Below, piece by piece: positions 1-7,474 of a DNA stretch of 9,394 nt (the stretch's first letter is position 1; every line of letters begins with the position of its first letter). The notes beneath the pieces were generated by a model. It was not told where the DNA came from. It searched no databases and was given only the letters and a program-made list of their open reading frames with translations. A program made the position numbers and the translations under genes. Source of the DNA: an uncultured Lachnospiraceae bacterium. Lineage in GTDB: Bacteria > Bacillota > Clostridia > Lachnospirales > Lachnospiraceae. The stretch is taken from positions 1-9,394 of the forward strand of contig CAMNWW010000067.1 of NCBI GenBank assembly GCA_946566415.1. Direction: 5' to 3'.

Positions 1-569
1 GAGGCAAGCCGGTAATAATCTCCCTTCTGGATCAGCTCTCTGTACTTATGATACAGCGCGACCTGCCCCGGGATCTGTTTTTTCTCTTCCTCCGAAATCT
101 TGGTAATATCAAGCTCATATCCAAATGTCCCGGCAAGCGCTACATTTCCCCGTGTCTCAACCGGTGTCATCCTCCCTACAATATGGTTCGGGCAGTCGCT
201 CACGTGCGCCCCCATGGTGGATAAGGGATAGATAAGCTCCGTTCCCTCCTGGATTCTCAGCCGCTCGATCGCGTCCGTATCATCCGAGCACCAGATCTGC
301 GGACTGTAGTACAGCATTCCCGGGGCGAACCTTGCTCCTCCTCCGGAACAGTTTTCAAGAAGGATCTCCGGGAATTCTGTCACCAGCCGTTCCTGCATCT
401 CATACAGCCCCAGCACATAACGATGAATCAGCTCCCCCTGTGCGTCCGCCGCAAGGCCTATACTCCCCAGATCAGTGAGCTGCCGGTTCATATCCCATTT
501 CACATATGAGATCGGCGCGCTTCGCAGGATTTTCGCCACACATTCGTAGGCATAATCCCGCACCTCCGT
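1..569 (-). pseudogene. GH36 alpha-galactosidase, 5'-truncated remnant (continues beyond the left edge)
   Basis: The minus strand from 569 down to the window edge encodes about 189 uninterrupted residues that read as the catalytic half of a family GH36 alpha-galactosidase, which releases alpha-linked galactose from raffinose-type oligosaccharides. Visible landmarks are EVRDYAYE, then KWDMNR (nucleophile Asp at 492-494), ENCSGGGARF, and WCSDDTDAIERL, where the first Asp of the SDD is the probable acid/base about 70 residues after the nucleophile, as in the family. GAHVSDCPNH follows. Family members are usually about 700 or more residues, with an N-terminal beta-sandwich and the start of the barrel before this point; all of that is missing. 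Immediately upstream in frame are TGA (573-575) and TAA (576-578), followed by AT-rich non-coding sequence. No ribosome binding site with an in-frame start is seen, so it is probably not expressed as a functional enzyme. The 3' end lies outside the window. Family call is very sure; pseudogene status is likely. Confidence 0.9.
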
Positions 570-720
570 TATTCATTAAACCTTTTCACATTCTTTCGAT
601 TAAAATTAATTTATATTTGCTTCAATTTAATATATACGAATATATTAACCATAAAGCTTCAGGAAAGTCAATCGAATTCTTTTTATAATTGGGAACTCTT
701 TTGCATCTTTTATCAAACAC
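570..720. other. AT-rich junction region between the GH36 remnant and the adhesin terminator
   Basis: This short stretch is strikingly AT-rich compared with the GC-richer GH36 fragment beside it. It contains stops in the GH36 frame directly at the junction. I see no gene, transposase remnant or convincing promoter in it. Base 570 is the point where GH36 similarity ends, so it is the likely recombination or insertion breakpoint. Confidence 0.6.
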
Positions 721-721
721 C

Positions 722-761
722 AAAAAAACTGCCCCGGAATCAATTAGACTTCCAAGGCAGT
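722..761 (-). terminator. Rho-independent terminator of the adhesin gene
   Basis: Read on the minus strand, a 12-bp stem (arms 750-761 and 728-739, loop 740-749) is followed by a run of U (722-727). As DNA the stem looks mismatched at two positions, but in the minus-strand RNA both become G-U pairs, so the stem is continuous only in that direction. It begins 13 bases after the adhesin stop codon. Confidence 0.9.
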
Positions 762-774
762 CTTACAAAATATT

Positions 775-3700
775 TTATCTATGTCTGAATCTTACTGACA
801 AGACTCCCATCAAAACTATTGACAGAAAAGCGGTCGTCATGTGCCAAATCCACTGCGCGTCGTCTCCCGTCTGCGGAGCTTTCTGCACATGGTCGGCGTT
901 AGAATCTGAGTTCTCTTTTCCCGGACTCTCCGTGGTGTCCGGTATATTAGGTTTCTCCGGTTCTTTCGGGTCTTCCGGGATCTCCGGTTTCTCCGGTTTC
1001 TCCGGTTCTTTTGGGTCTTCCGGGATATCCGGTTTCTCCGGTTCTTTTGGATCCTCTGGATTTTCGGGCGGCGTTTTCAAGGTATTCGAGATTGTCACAG
1101 CGGGATTTGCCTCCTCGGCCTTATAAATTGAATCATTCAACTCATACCCGTCCGGCGGCTCGATCTCTCTTATCCAATACGTTTGGCCTTTCATAAGTCC
1201 CTGAACGATAAGCTTTCCATCCTGACCGCTGCGTCCTGTTTTTATCAATGTCTGACAGCTTTCCTCCGCGTATAACCCTATAACCGCTCCCGGCAAAGTC
1301 TTCGTACCGTCGCCGTTTACCTTTGTTACTGTCAATTCCCATTCCTGTTCCGGCGTTGTAACGCTGACAATCGGATCATTTTCCGCGAGCACGCTTTCCG
1401 TACCGTCCGGAAGTTTCACCTTCGGAGGTTCACTGATATCAAAGGATAACTCCACAGTCATCACCTCACCGTCTGGACGCCGGATGAAATATCTCGCTCC
1501 GCGGCGTATATCTGGAAACTTAACCGTTCCGTCTGGAGAAACCACAGTTTGTACATCAGGAACCGGATCGGTCTGACCGGCCGGGTCCGACATAAACAGC
1601 AGTACGCTTTCTCCAGTCGGCGGGATCCCCTCTTTATTAAACAGTTTAAATACAATATCCGCTTTATATGCTTCATTTGTCAAATCCAGTTCTACTTCGG
1701 ATTTTGCCTCTCCCGCTGTAATCAGAATCCCTTCCTCCGTTTTGATTACGCCGTTCGGGAGGCCGCCCCAGCCCAATGAACTGTTATATCCGTCGATTCC
1801 TTTTGTTTCTACCAACTCATATACTGCGTTAGGCTTGACCTTAAAAGAAAGTTTCCCTCCGGTATCTGTTTCCCCCTGAGCGAAAGGCAGCCCCCTCTTA
1901 TTGTTCTCTCCATCCCACTGATATAAGGTAAATAATACACCTGCAAGAGGCTCCTGATTCTCACTGTCCCTCTTGGTAATCGTGATTCCGGCCTTCCGGG
2001 CAGCGACGCCTCCGCCTCCTCCGCCTCCGCCTCCGCCTACTTGGGCGCTGTTATCCTTATTGCCGCCAAGCAGCACCAAGCCGCCGTCAAAGCGGACACT
2101 ATTGTTATAGTTCCCCTTTTGGCGTTCTATGATATCCGCTGTGTAGGTAAGCACATAAGACTCCCGGCTGCCTTCTCCAACAGGGAGCTGCACTTTAAAA
2201 CAATTTGACGCCGGATCGTAATCAGCAAGCTTCAGCGGTATTCCTTCCCCTACTTTCGTATATCCCGGTTTCTGCCCGGCGCTGCCGGTCGTTCCGGCAA
2301 CGTCTGCCCGGCAGAAATACAAGGTATCCGTATCCAATTGAAGACGGCTGTCCAATGTGTCAATAATATAAGGATTTTCCGGGAGGGCAAGACCAAAAGG
2401 ATTGATCAAAACCTCGTACTCTATCAGCTCTTTTGGCTCATCCACTTTGCTGCTTTTGACAAGTCCATGATTGGAAAAGCTCTGCTCCACCTTATGGGAG
2501 ACTTTTGCGAACTCGACTCCATCCGCTTTTCCTTCCATAGCAATAGTATTTACAACCTCAACGCTCTCATTACTGCTAAACCCGAGTTTCTCCGGATCTA
2601 CTTTAGTATCGAAAGTGACCAGCGTTTTTTGCGTGACGCTGTCCAAACTAATTTTTAGTTCTTGTCCTCTTGAATCTGGCGCTTCACCCGGAATCTCCGG
2701 TTCCGGAACGGCAGCGGCGTCTGTAATTTCCGGATTTGTTTTAAGAGAGCCGTCCTTATAAGTAAGTCCTGCCGGCAGAACATCTGTCAGTTCCACATCT
2801 TCCATCGAAAGCCCCGACGCATCTACTTCCACAGTCCACTTCATGATACCCGACGCATAATCATAGACCGGAGGCTTCTTAGCCAACACCGCAGCGCTTA
2901 CATTTACCTTACTGTCAGCGCTTGCAGAGCGGTCTTCTTCCAGGCTTCCTATCCTCATATCCGTTGTGAAAATTGTGTTTTTAAACTCTGTCTTTCCCGT
3001 ATTATTAGAAAAAATGCAAGGATCGCATACTTTCGTCGTATAGAGAAGCTGAATCGTTCTTACTCCGACTCCGTTCGTTTTGACTGTAAGAACCTGATCC
3101 TTATACTCCAGTTCTACCAGGCCTGGATCTACCAGCTCCTTCCCGTCAATCAAGACCTTAACGCCGTCCTTTCCGCCCACAAGTTCCAAACCATGCGCAT
3201 GCCCTTCCACGCTGCATCTGCCGCCGGCAGCGCCCAGATCGTCTGTAAACGTGCCGCTCTTAAGGTTTGCTTTGTGAGGATTTATTGTCACCGTCCAATC
3301 TATCGAACGTTCCGCCGCATTATAACCGCCGTTACTTTTGACCAACGTAGAGGTGCCGGATGTCCCGCTGCCATCCCCGCTGCCAACAGCTACCGTGGCT
3401 TTCGGCGCTTCATACTCTGTATCATTGTACCGGAAAGTAAACCATGCGGTATTCTTGCCCAGATCCGTTCCGCTGTCATACATTTCTTCCGGAACCTGGG
3501 TTTGATACGTAATCGTAACAGGCTGATTATCTGTTTTGATCGGTGCGACGGTAAAACCATTGTCTTCCGAAGCCGCAGATGTCGGTACTCCGTCCACATG
3601 GATTGAATCCCGTACCAACGTACTGCCATCGGGGAGCACATCATGCAATGTCAGCATATTCTCGTCTGTAAACTCAAAACCGTTGGGCGAAAACGTAACC

Positions 3701-4926
3701 CTCCAGTCAGTCACAGAACCTGTTCCGTCTGTATGGCGCGTTGTTTTCCCTGTCTTGGTGATCCATACAGGCTGCGGGATAGATACGGTCTTACTGCTGC
3801 TGACATCCAGCTTATGGAATTCACCGTCTGTCCCGGCAAAAAGTTCAGCCGCATTCGTGACTTTTTGACCTCCCTTACTCCCTGGCAGAAGAAGGTCATC
3901 CTCGATAACCGTGTCATAGGTGATCTGAAACGCTTTTGCCGGATTCCCTTTCGTAGCTTTTCCCGCCTTAAATTTCGTTCCGCCGAAAGTAAGGAGCGTC
4001 TTTGCTCCGTCATCATAAGTCTCCACAAGCACGTATGCCTCTTTTGTATAGTCGACAGCTTCACGCGACTGGTAAGCCACAACTGGAGAACCATCTATTT
4101 CTGCACTGTCCTTTTTATAGCTGTGCACAGACGTATCGATCGTATCCCGCAGTTCAAAGGGGGTATCCGTAGTGAAGCCTGTATCCTCCGGCGGATTCTG
4201 CCATGGCGTGTGCTCGATCGTCCAGGTGATCGTCTTATCGGACAATACTCCGTTTTTTTGAATCTGTGCCTTTGCTTCTACCGGTTCATTTTCCGCATAG
4301 CCAAAACAAAGCTGTTTGCCATTTTCAAACTTCATTGCATAAAGATTGTTTTCACCGTCTATAGGAAGCTCGTCCGCCGGCGGGGCTTTGGCACGTTTGC
4401 AGTCCAGATAGAAATACGCGCCGTCAAGTCCCCCTAATTCTGATAAAACAGTCCCAGCCCCATTTTCCCCCGCTTCAAATGTAACCCATGCCTTATTCTT
4501 CTGTGCATAAATCGTACCAAACTTCTGCGGGCCGTTTTCCGTTTCTACCATTAATGGTGACCCGCCGGACAGATCAGACAAAACCAAATGAGAAGACACA
4601 TCCAGATCGTATTCGGTATCCGCCTTAATATCTAGAATATTTTTCCCAGGTATTTCATACGTATAGTACAGCACCAATTGCGCGTCTTTTTCGATTAGCG
4701 AGCGGTCCTGAATAGCCGCTCCCTCCGGCAGGCCTCCGGCGCCTGCATAATAAAGCGCGATCTCCCCAAACTTTGCGATATCGGAAAGCCGCTTTTCATC
4801 TGCCGCCTCTGCCTCCGGCACAGAGAAAAAACCTGCCAGCATCACAAAACATAATAAAATCGCAGGAAGCCTCCTCTGCGCCCGATAAAATTTCTTCCTG
4901 CGGGCATTTTGCCAAATAGATAACAT
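775..4926 (-). CDS. Large LPXTG-type cell-wall-anchored adhesin with SpaA/CnaB domains
   Basis: This 1383-residue surface protein is probably exported by Sec, linked to peptidoglycan by a sortase and used in adhesion. Residues 1-41 form a signal peptide: a basic N-terminus, hydrophobic 20-35, and likely cleavage at AEA/A. About five tandem Ig-like adhesin domains follow, each opening with an (I/M/D)xW(T/R)V-like strand (near 233, 407, 543, 696, 836) and closing on an Asn motif such as KNTAWF, FKNTIF, VNTIAM or NNSVRF. A 10-Gly linker is at 964-973. A SpaA/CnaB domain spans about 979-1088 (K985, E1040 and N1084 as plausible isopeptide triad), a less clear domain 1089-1190, and a second CnaB 1195-1284 (K1202, E1254, N1281). 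Pro/Glu/Lys repeats at 1285-1330 span the wall. APQTGD at 1350-1355, a hydrophobic segment and the tail RHR complete the sorting signal. The start is supported by AGGGGGAG six bases upstream. The gene is monocistronic, with its own promoter and terminator. No sortase is nearby. The ligand is unknown. Confidence 0.93.
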   Translation of the reverse strand: MLSIWQNARRKKFYRAQRRLPAILLCFVMLAGFFSVPEAEAADEKRLSDIAKFGEIALYYAGAGGLPEGAAIQDRSLIEKDAQLVLYYTYEIPGKNILDIKADTEYDLDVSSHLVLSDLSGGSPLMVETENGPQKFGTIYAQKNKAWVTFEAGENGAGTVLSELGGLDGAYFYLDCKRAKAPPADELPIDGENNLYAMKFENGKQLCFGYAENEPVEAKAQIQKNGVLSDKTITWTIEHTPWQNPPEDTGFTTDTPFELRDTIDTSVHSYKKDSAEIDGSPVVAYQSREAVDYTKEAYVLVETYDDGAKTLLTFGGTKFKAGKATKGNPAKAFQITYDTVIEDDLLLPGSKGGQKVTNAAELFAGTDGEFHKLDVSSSKTVSIPQPVWITKTGKTTRHTDGTGSVTDWRVTFSPNGFEFTDENMLTLHDVLPDGSTLVRDSIHVDGVPTSAASEDNGFTVAPIKTDNQPVTITYQTQVPEEMYDSGTDLGKNTAWFTFRYNDTEYEAPKATVAVGSGDGSGTSGTSTLVKSNGGYNAAERSIDWTVTINPHKANLKSGTFTDDLGAAGGRCSVEGHAHGLELVGGKDGVKVLIDGKELVDPGLVELEYKDQVLTVKTNGVGVRTIQLLYTTKVCDPCIFSNNTGKTEFKNTIFTTDMRIGSLEEDRSASADSKVNVSAAVLAKKPPVYDYASGIMKWTVEVDASGLSMEDVELTDVLPAGLTYKDGSLKTNPEITDAAAVPEPEIPGEAPDSRGQELKISLDSVTQKTLVTFDTKVDPEKLGFSSNESVEVVNTIAMEGKADGVEFAKVSHKVEQSFSNHGLVKSSKVDEPKELIEYEVLINPFGLALPENPYIIDTLDSRLQLDTDTLYFCRADVAGTTGSAGQKPGYTKVGEGIPLKLADYDPASNCFKVQLPVGEGSRESYVLTYTADIIERQKGNYNNSVRFDGGLVLLGGNKDNSAQVGGGGGGGGGGVAARKAGITITKRDSENQEPLAGVLFTLYQWDGENNKRGLPFAQGETDTGGKLSFKVKPNAVYELVETKGIDGYNSSLGWGGLPNGVIKTEEGILITAGEAKSEVELDLTNEAYKADIVFKLFNKEGIPPTGESVLLFMSDPAGQTDPVPDVQTVVSPDGTVKFPDIRRGARYFIRRPDGEVMTVELSFDISEPPKVKLPDGTESVLAENDPIVSVTTPEQEWELTVTKVNGDGTKTLPGAVIGLYAEESCQTLIKTGRSGQDGKLIVQGLMKGQTYWIREIEPPDGYELNDSIYKAEEANPAVTISNTLKTPPENPEDPKEPEKPDIPEDPKEPEKPEKPEIPEDPKEPEKPNIPDTTESPGKENSDSNADHVQKAPQTGDDAQWIWHMTTAFLSIVLMGVLSVRFRHR
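950..1066 (-). repeat. 36-bp in-frame tandem repeat encoding the wall-spanning PEDPKEPEKP region
   Basis: Three 36-bp units (950-985, 995-1030, 1031-1066) lie in tandem, with an extra 9-bp partial unit (986-994) between the first two. Each unit encodes a 12-residue block containing PEDPKEPEKP; the 9-bp piece adds PEK. The two units nearest the 3' end of the gene (950-985, 995-1030) are nearly identical and the third (1031-1066) has diverged. Because both 36 and 9 are multiples of three, gain or loss of units would change stalk length without a frameshift. Confidence 0.9.
2008..2037 (-). repeat. Ten-glycine linker encoded by GGC/GGA codons in the adhesin
   Basis: Ten consecutive glycine codons (residues 964-973), mostly alternating GGC and GGA, make a near-perfect hexanucleotide repeat. 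The run sits exactly between the Ig-like adhesin domains and the first CnaB domain, so it looks like a flexible hinge. The repeat is slippage-prone but length changes of three or six bases stay in frame. Confidence 0.9.
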
Positions 4927-5020
4927 TACTACTCCCCCTTCTGTACATTTCCCGACCCTTTCTGCAATAAAAATTTATCCGCTTAGGCGCCGAGAAAATA
5001 AACATTTATTTATCAATAGA

Positions 5021-5049
5021 ATTATACACTACTCTATTTCCGACATCAA
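5021..5049 (-). promoter_or_regulatory. Sigma-A-type promoter of the adhesin gene
   Basis: On the minus strand TTGATG (5044-5049) and a perfect TATAAT (5021-5026) are separated by 17 bases. Transcription would start near 5014, giving a 5' untranslated leader of about 88 bases. Just downstream of the predicted start lies a short AT-rich inverted repeat (4996-5002 with 5005-5011) that could be a binding site, but this is weak. Confidence 0.85.
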
Positions 5050-5132
5050 TACCTTTATTCGCTTTTTTAACTATCCCTCATACAACAGCATTCGGGACTT
5101 GTGAACTTAAGCGCCGGATATGCCTCCGAATG

Positions 5133-5170
5133 TTCAAAATGGGGCGCCCTTACGGGCGCCCCATTTTGAA
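5133..5170. terminator. Strong 17-bp hairpin terminator ending the metal(loid) operon
   Basis: A perfect 17-bp inverted repeat (5133-5149 and 5154-5170) with a four-base loop begins immediately after the permease stop codon. The GC core is flanked by AAAA and TTTT within the stem, so it resembles a bidirectional intrinsic terminator, although no U run follows the stem on either strand. It separates the operon from the adhesin promoter downstream. Confidence 0.82.
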
Positions 5171-6184
5171 TTAGATAAACCAATACTGAAACACATTAAA
5201 CAAATACCCTACCATGATGATCCCGATTATACAGATTCCGATAAAAGCTGCAAGCAGTTTCGGCTTTACCGCCTTCTTCAGCATAACCAGGGATGGAAGG
5301 CTTAAGGTAGTAACCGCCATCATAAAGGAAAGTATCGTGCCAAGTCCGGCTCCTTTTGCCAGAAGGCTTTCTGCCACAGGAATCGTGCCAAAAATATCTG
5401 CATACATTGGCACTCCGACCAGAGTTGCCAAAATAACCGCAAGTTGATTCTCACTTCCTAATATACTCTCAATCCACGACTGCGGGATCACATTATGAAT
5501 CAATGCGCCAATACCTACTCCGACAAAAATATACGGCGCAACCTTCTTGATCGTTGCCAGAACCTGTTCTTTCGCGTAAGCAGCCCTGTCGCGGCGGGTT
5601 AATTGTGCTTCATCTGTTTCTATCGACACCGCATTCTTAACAAAATCCTCCACATAGCGTTCCATCCCAATCTTTTCAAGAAACGTCCCGCCGATCACTG
5701 CGATCATAAGCCCTAAAATAACATACGCAAGTGCAATCTTCCCGCCAAAGATACTCATAAGAAGTACCAGAGACCCCAAATCGACCATGGGCGAGGATAT
5801 CAGGAATGAAAAAGTCACTCCCACCGGAAGTCCCGCACTAGTGAATCCCATAAAAATCGGTATAGAAGAGCAGGAACAAAAAGGGGTTACCGTACCTAAT
5901 ACAGCGGCGATGCTGTTGGCTCCAATTCCATGAAATCTCCCGAGAATTCTTTTCGTCCGTTCCGGCGGAAAATAACTCTGGATATAGGAAATCATAAATA
6001 TCAGCACAGAAAGTAATACAAAAATTTTAATTACATCGTAAATAAAGAATTGAAGACCCCCTCCAAGGATACCTTCCAGATCAAAACCTGCGTCAGACAA
6101 ACCTTTTCCTATCAAAACATTCAGCCATTTCATCCCAAGTATCTGGTCCTGAAAAAATATCCATATTGTCCGTATAAGATCCAT
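5171..6184 (-). CDS. ArsP_1/DUF318-family permease (probable metal or metalloid efflux)
   Basis: This 337-residue polytopic membrane protein belongs to the permease family Pfam calls ArsP_1 (DUF318), whose known members export trivalent organoarsenicals or have been linked to Cu/Zn efflux. Hydrophobic segments occur near 41-70, 88-113, 118-145, 150-167, 213-232, 246-268, 281-302 and 309-334. The hallmark TPFCSCSSIP at 100-109 places Cys103 and Cys105 in the membrane part; TM-flanking glycine/proline motifs recur in the second half (GVPMYADIFGTIPVAE), as expected of an internally duplicated fold. A hydrophilic loop (about 172-210) separates the halves. The ATG is only three bases after the stop of the thioredoxin-like gene and its ribosome binding site lies in that gene's last codons, so translation is probably coupled. 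It is the last gene of the arsR operon. Family call is sure; substrate (methylated or inorganic arsenic, Cu, Zn) is inferred from context. Confidence 0.9.
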   Translation of the reverse strand: MDLIRTIWIFFQDQILGMKWLNVLIGKGLSDAGFDLEGILGGGLQFFIYDVIKIFVLLSVLIFMISYIQSYFPPERTKRILGRFHGIGANSIAAVLGTVTPFCSCSSIPIFMGFTSAGLPVGVTFSFLISSPMVDLGSLVLLMSIFGGKIALAYVILGLMIAVIGGTFLEKIGMERYVEDFVKNAVSIETDEAQLTRRDRAAYAKEQVLATIKKVAPYIFVGVGIGALIHNVIPQSWIESILGSENQLAVILATLVGVPMYADIFGTIPVAESLLAKGAGLGTILSFMMAVTTLSLPSLVMLKKAVKPKLLAAFIGICIIGIIMVGYLFNVFQYWFI

Positions 6185-6187
6185 ATC

Positions 6188-6433
6188 CTATTCTCCCTGC
6201 ATTTTTTTTATGCTTTTTATAATTTCATCTACCTTTAACACCCTTCCCGCCGCTGCAAGTTTCCCGTCAATCATAAGAGACGGCGAAGACATCACTCCCA
6301 GCTTCACAATTTCCATCAGATCTTCCACTTTTTCGATATCGGCGCTGCAATCCAGACTTTTTAGCGCTTCCAATACATTCTCGTATAATTTATCACATTT
6401 TTCACAGCCTGTTCCAATGACCTTAATATTCAT
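6188..6433 (-). CDS. Small thioredoxin-fold redox-active disulfide protein (TM0996/MTH895-like)
   Basis: This 81-residue protein has a beta strand (NIKVIGTG) directly followed by a CxxC pair, Cys10-Glu-Lys-Cys13. Later MSSPSLMIDGK matches the cis-proline and following strand of a thioredoxin/glutaredoxin fold. Its length and motif fit the redox-active disulfide protein 2 family, known from the archaeal MTH895 and Thermotoga TM0996 proteins, which often neighbours DUF318 permeases. It has no signal peptide, so it should be cytoplasmic. A likely role is to reduce, bind or hand over the thiophilic substrate to the permease, but that is inference. AGGAGG lies about ten bases before the ATG. It starts 20 bases after the GTPase stop and ends three bases before the permease start. 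Confidence 0.9.
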   Translation of the reverse strand: MNIKVIGTGCEKCDKLYENVLEALKSLDCSADIEKVEDLMEIVKLGVMSSPSLMIDGKLAAAGRVLKVDEIIKSIKKMQGE

Positions 6434-6453
6434 GTCTATATATCCTCCTGTTA

Positions 6454-7395
6454 TTAATTTCTAAGCTTCATTTCCAATCCTACATTTTCTTCCCATGCAG
6501 CGAATATCTTCTTAATGATCGCCGGACCTATCTTTGAGATAAACACAAGTTGAGACTTTTCATAACTATCCGACGTTTTAAAGTCAATCCGGCTGCCGAC
6601 AACGTCTACCTGATTCCATCCCTCGCCCGCCAAATGGAAAAATCCTTTAATACGGTATACATCCGGTATAATCACATGAATAAAATCAAGCAGCTTTTTC
6701 TTCTCTGCTTCCCCCTCAAATTCCATAAATATCGTTTTGGGTTTCGTCTCTTCGGAATTTGTCGTCTCCTCTCCTTCCGCCCATTGATAAAGCATAAGGT
6801 CTTCATCAAAAAATCCATAATCCATATCCCCCATGACACTGGATACAATTTTGCAGACAGGATTAATTTCTCTTATTTTTTTTATCAGAACGGCAAGCCT
6901 TGCCTCATCTACCAAATCTTTTTTTGTTATCACCGCGAGATGACAATGCTTAAGCTGGCGATGCACCGTTTCCAAATCTTCTAATTGATCGGTAAAGTTC
7001 ACTGCATCAATCAGGCATATAACTCCTTTAAAATCATATTCTTTTCCTGATACCGCTTTTGCTGCTTCCAAAATCTCCTCTACATTAGACGGGTCCCCCA
7101 GCCCCGAACTCTCTACAAAAAGATACTCAAAATCCTGAGCGGCCATCTCACTTAAGGCATTTACAAAATTAAGTTTTAAACAGGAACAAAAAATAGAACC
7201 TCTGTTAATCTCAACCATCTGAATATCATCATTCCTCAGGATTGTTCCATCTATCCCCAGCTTTCCAAATTCATTCTGTATAATCCCCACTTTGCGGCCA
7301 TTAAGCCTATGCAGAATCTTTAATAAAACGGTGGTCTTTCCTGCCCCTAGAAACCCTGTTAATACATATAACTGCGTGTTTTTACTTTCTTTCAT
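6454..7395 (-). CDS. CobW/P47K-family GTPase, putative metallochaperone
   Basis: This 313-residue G3E-class GTPase shows Walker A GFLGAGKTT at 14-22, a CobW-type switch motif ESSGLGDP at 95-102, the guanine-specificity motif TKKD at 157-160 and a CobW C-terminal domain at about 220-313. CobW relatives use GTP to load Zn, Co or other metals onto target proteins. The usual GCxCC metal motif is altered: the site reads RGSIFCSC (Cys70, Cys72), so two canonical cysteines are Ser and Phe and a new one is added downstream. An upstream in-frame ATG (7405-7407) has no ribosome binding site, whereas GGAGG sits five bases before the ATG at 7393-7395, so I place the start there. It is the second gene of the arsR operon. 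A role in metal delivery or sensing is plausible; arsenic involvement is not shown for this family. Confidence 0.9.
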   Translation of the reverse strand: MKESKNTQLYVLTGFLGAGKTTVLLKILHRLNGRKVGIIQNEFGKLGIDGTILRNDDIQMVEINRGSIFCSCLKLNFVNALSEMAAQDFEYLFVESSGLGDPSNVEEILEAAKAVSGKEYDFKGVICLIDAVNFTDQLEDLETVHRQLKHCHLAVITKKDLVDEARLAVLIKKIREINPVCKIVSSVMGDMDYGFFDEDLMLYQWAEGEETTNSEETKPKTIFMEFEGEAEKKKLLDFIHVIIPDVYRIKGFFHLAGEGWNQVDVVGSRIDFKTSDSYEKSQLVFISKIGPAIIKKIFAAWEENVGLEMKLRN

Positions 7396-7405
7396 GTTAT
7401 CCTCC

Positions 7406-7427
7406 ATTTCTATAGAAATATTTCTAT
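7406..7427. promoter_or_regulatory. Two overlapping perfect palindromes before the GTPase gene (candidate operator)
   Basis: A 14-bp perfect palindrome (7406-7419) and a 16-bp perfect palindrome (7412-7427) overlap in the arsR-GTPase gap, immediately upstream of the GTPase ribosome binding site. They are built from the half-sites TTTCTAT and ATAGAAA, the same words that form the inverted repeat over the arsR promoter. This suggests a second regulator-binding site inside the operon. Confidence 0.5.
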
Positions 7428-7452
7428 TTATCTATATACTAACCTATTTTTT

Positions 7453-7472
7453 ACCGGTGTCCGCACACCGGT
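7453..7472. other. 8-bp GC-rich hairpin directly after the arsR stop codon
   Basis: ACCGGTGT and ACACCGGT form a perfect 8-bp stem with a four-base loop, two bases past the arsR stop. On the minus strand it is followed by a run of A rather than U, so it is not a standard terminator for arsR. It could be an mRNA-stabilising or processing element that sets arsR apart from the downstream genes. Confidence 0.5.
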
Positions 7473-7474
7473 TT

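Noticed and set aside
950..1066. CRISPR-like array with 36-bp repeats
   Set aside because: The 36-bp units are directly tandem without spacers and are in frame with the adhesin; no cas genes are present.
689..1126. Plus-strand frame encoding a Phe/Ser/Gly-rich repetitive protein
   Set aside because: It is the mirror of the Pro/Glu/Lys repeats of the adhesin; repetition in the real gene forces an open frame on the other strand. No ribosome binding site or family match.
3643..4437. 264-codon open frame on the plus strand
   Set aside because: It lies wholly opposite well-supported adhesin domains, its composition is unlike a protein family I know, and it has no good ribosome binding site.
5120..5305. 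Short plus-strand frame starting at 5120
   Set aside because: It reads through the terminator hairpin and then opposite the permease gene; no ribosome binding site or family match supports it.
7396..7407. Upstream start of the CobW GTPase at 7407
   Set aside because: There is no ribosome binding site before it, and its second codon region is itself the GGAGG that serves the next ATG.
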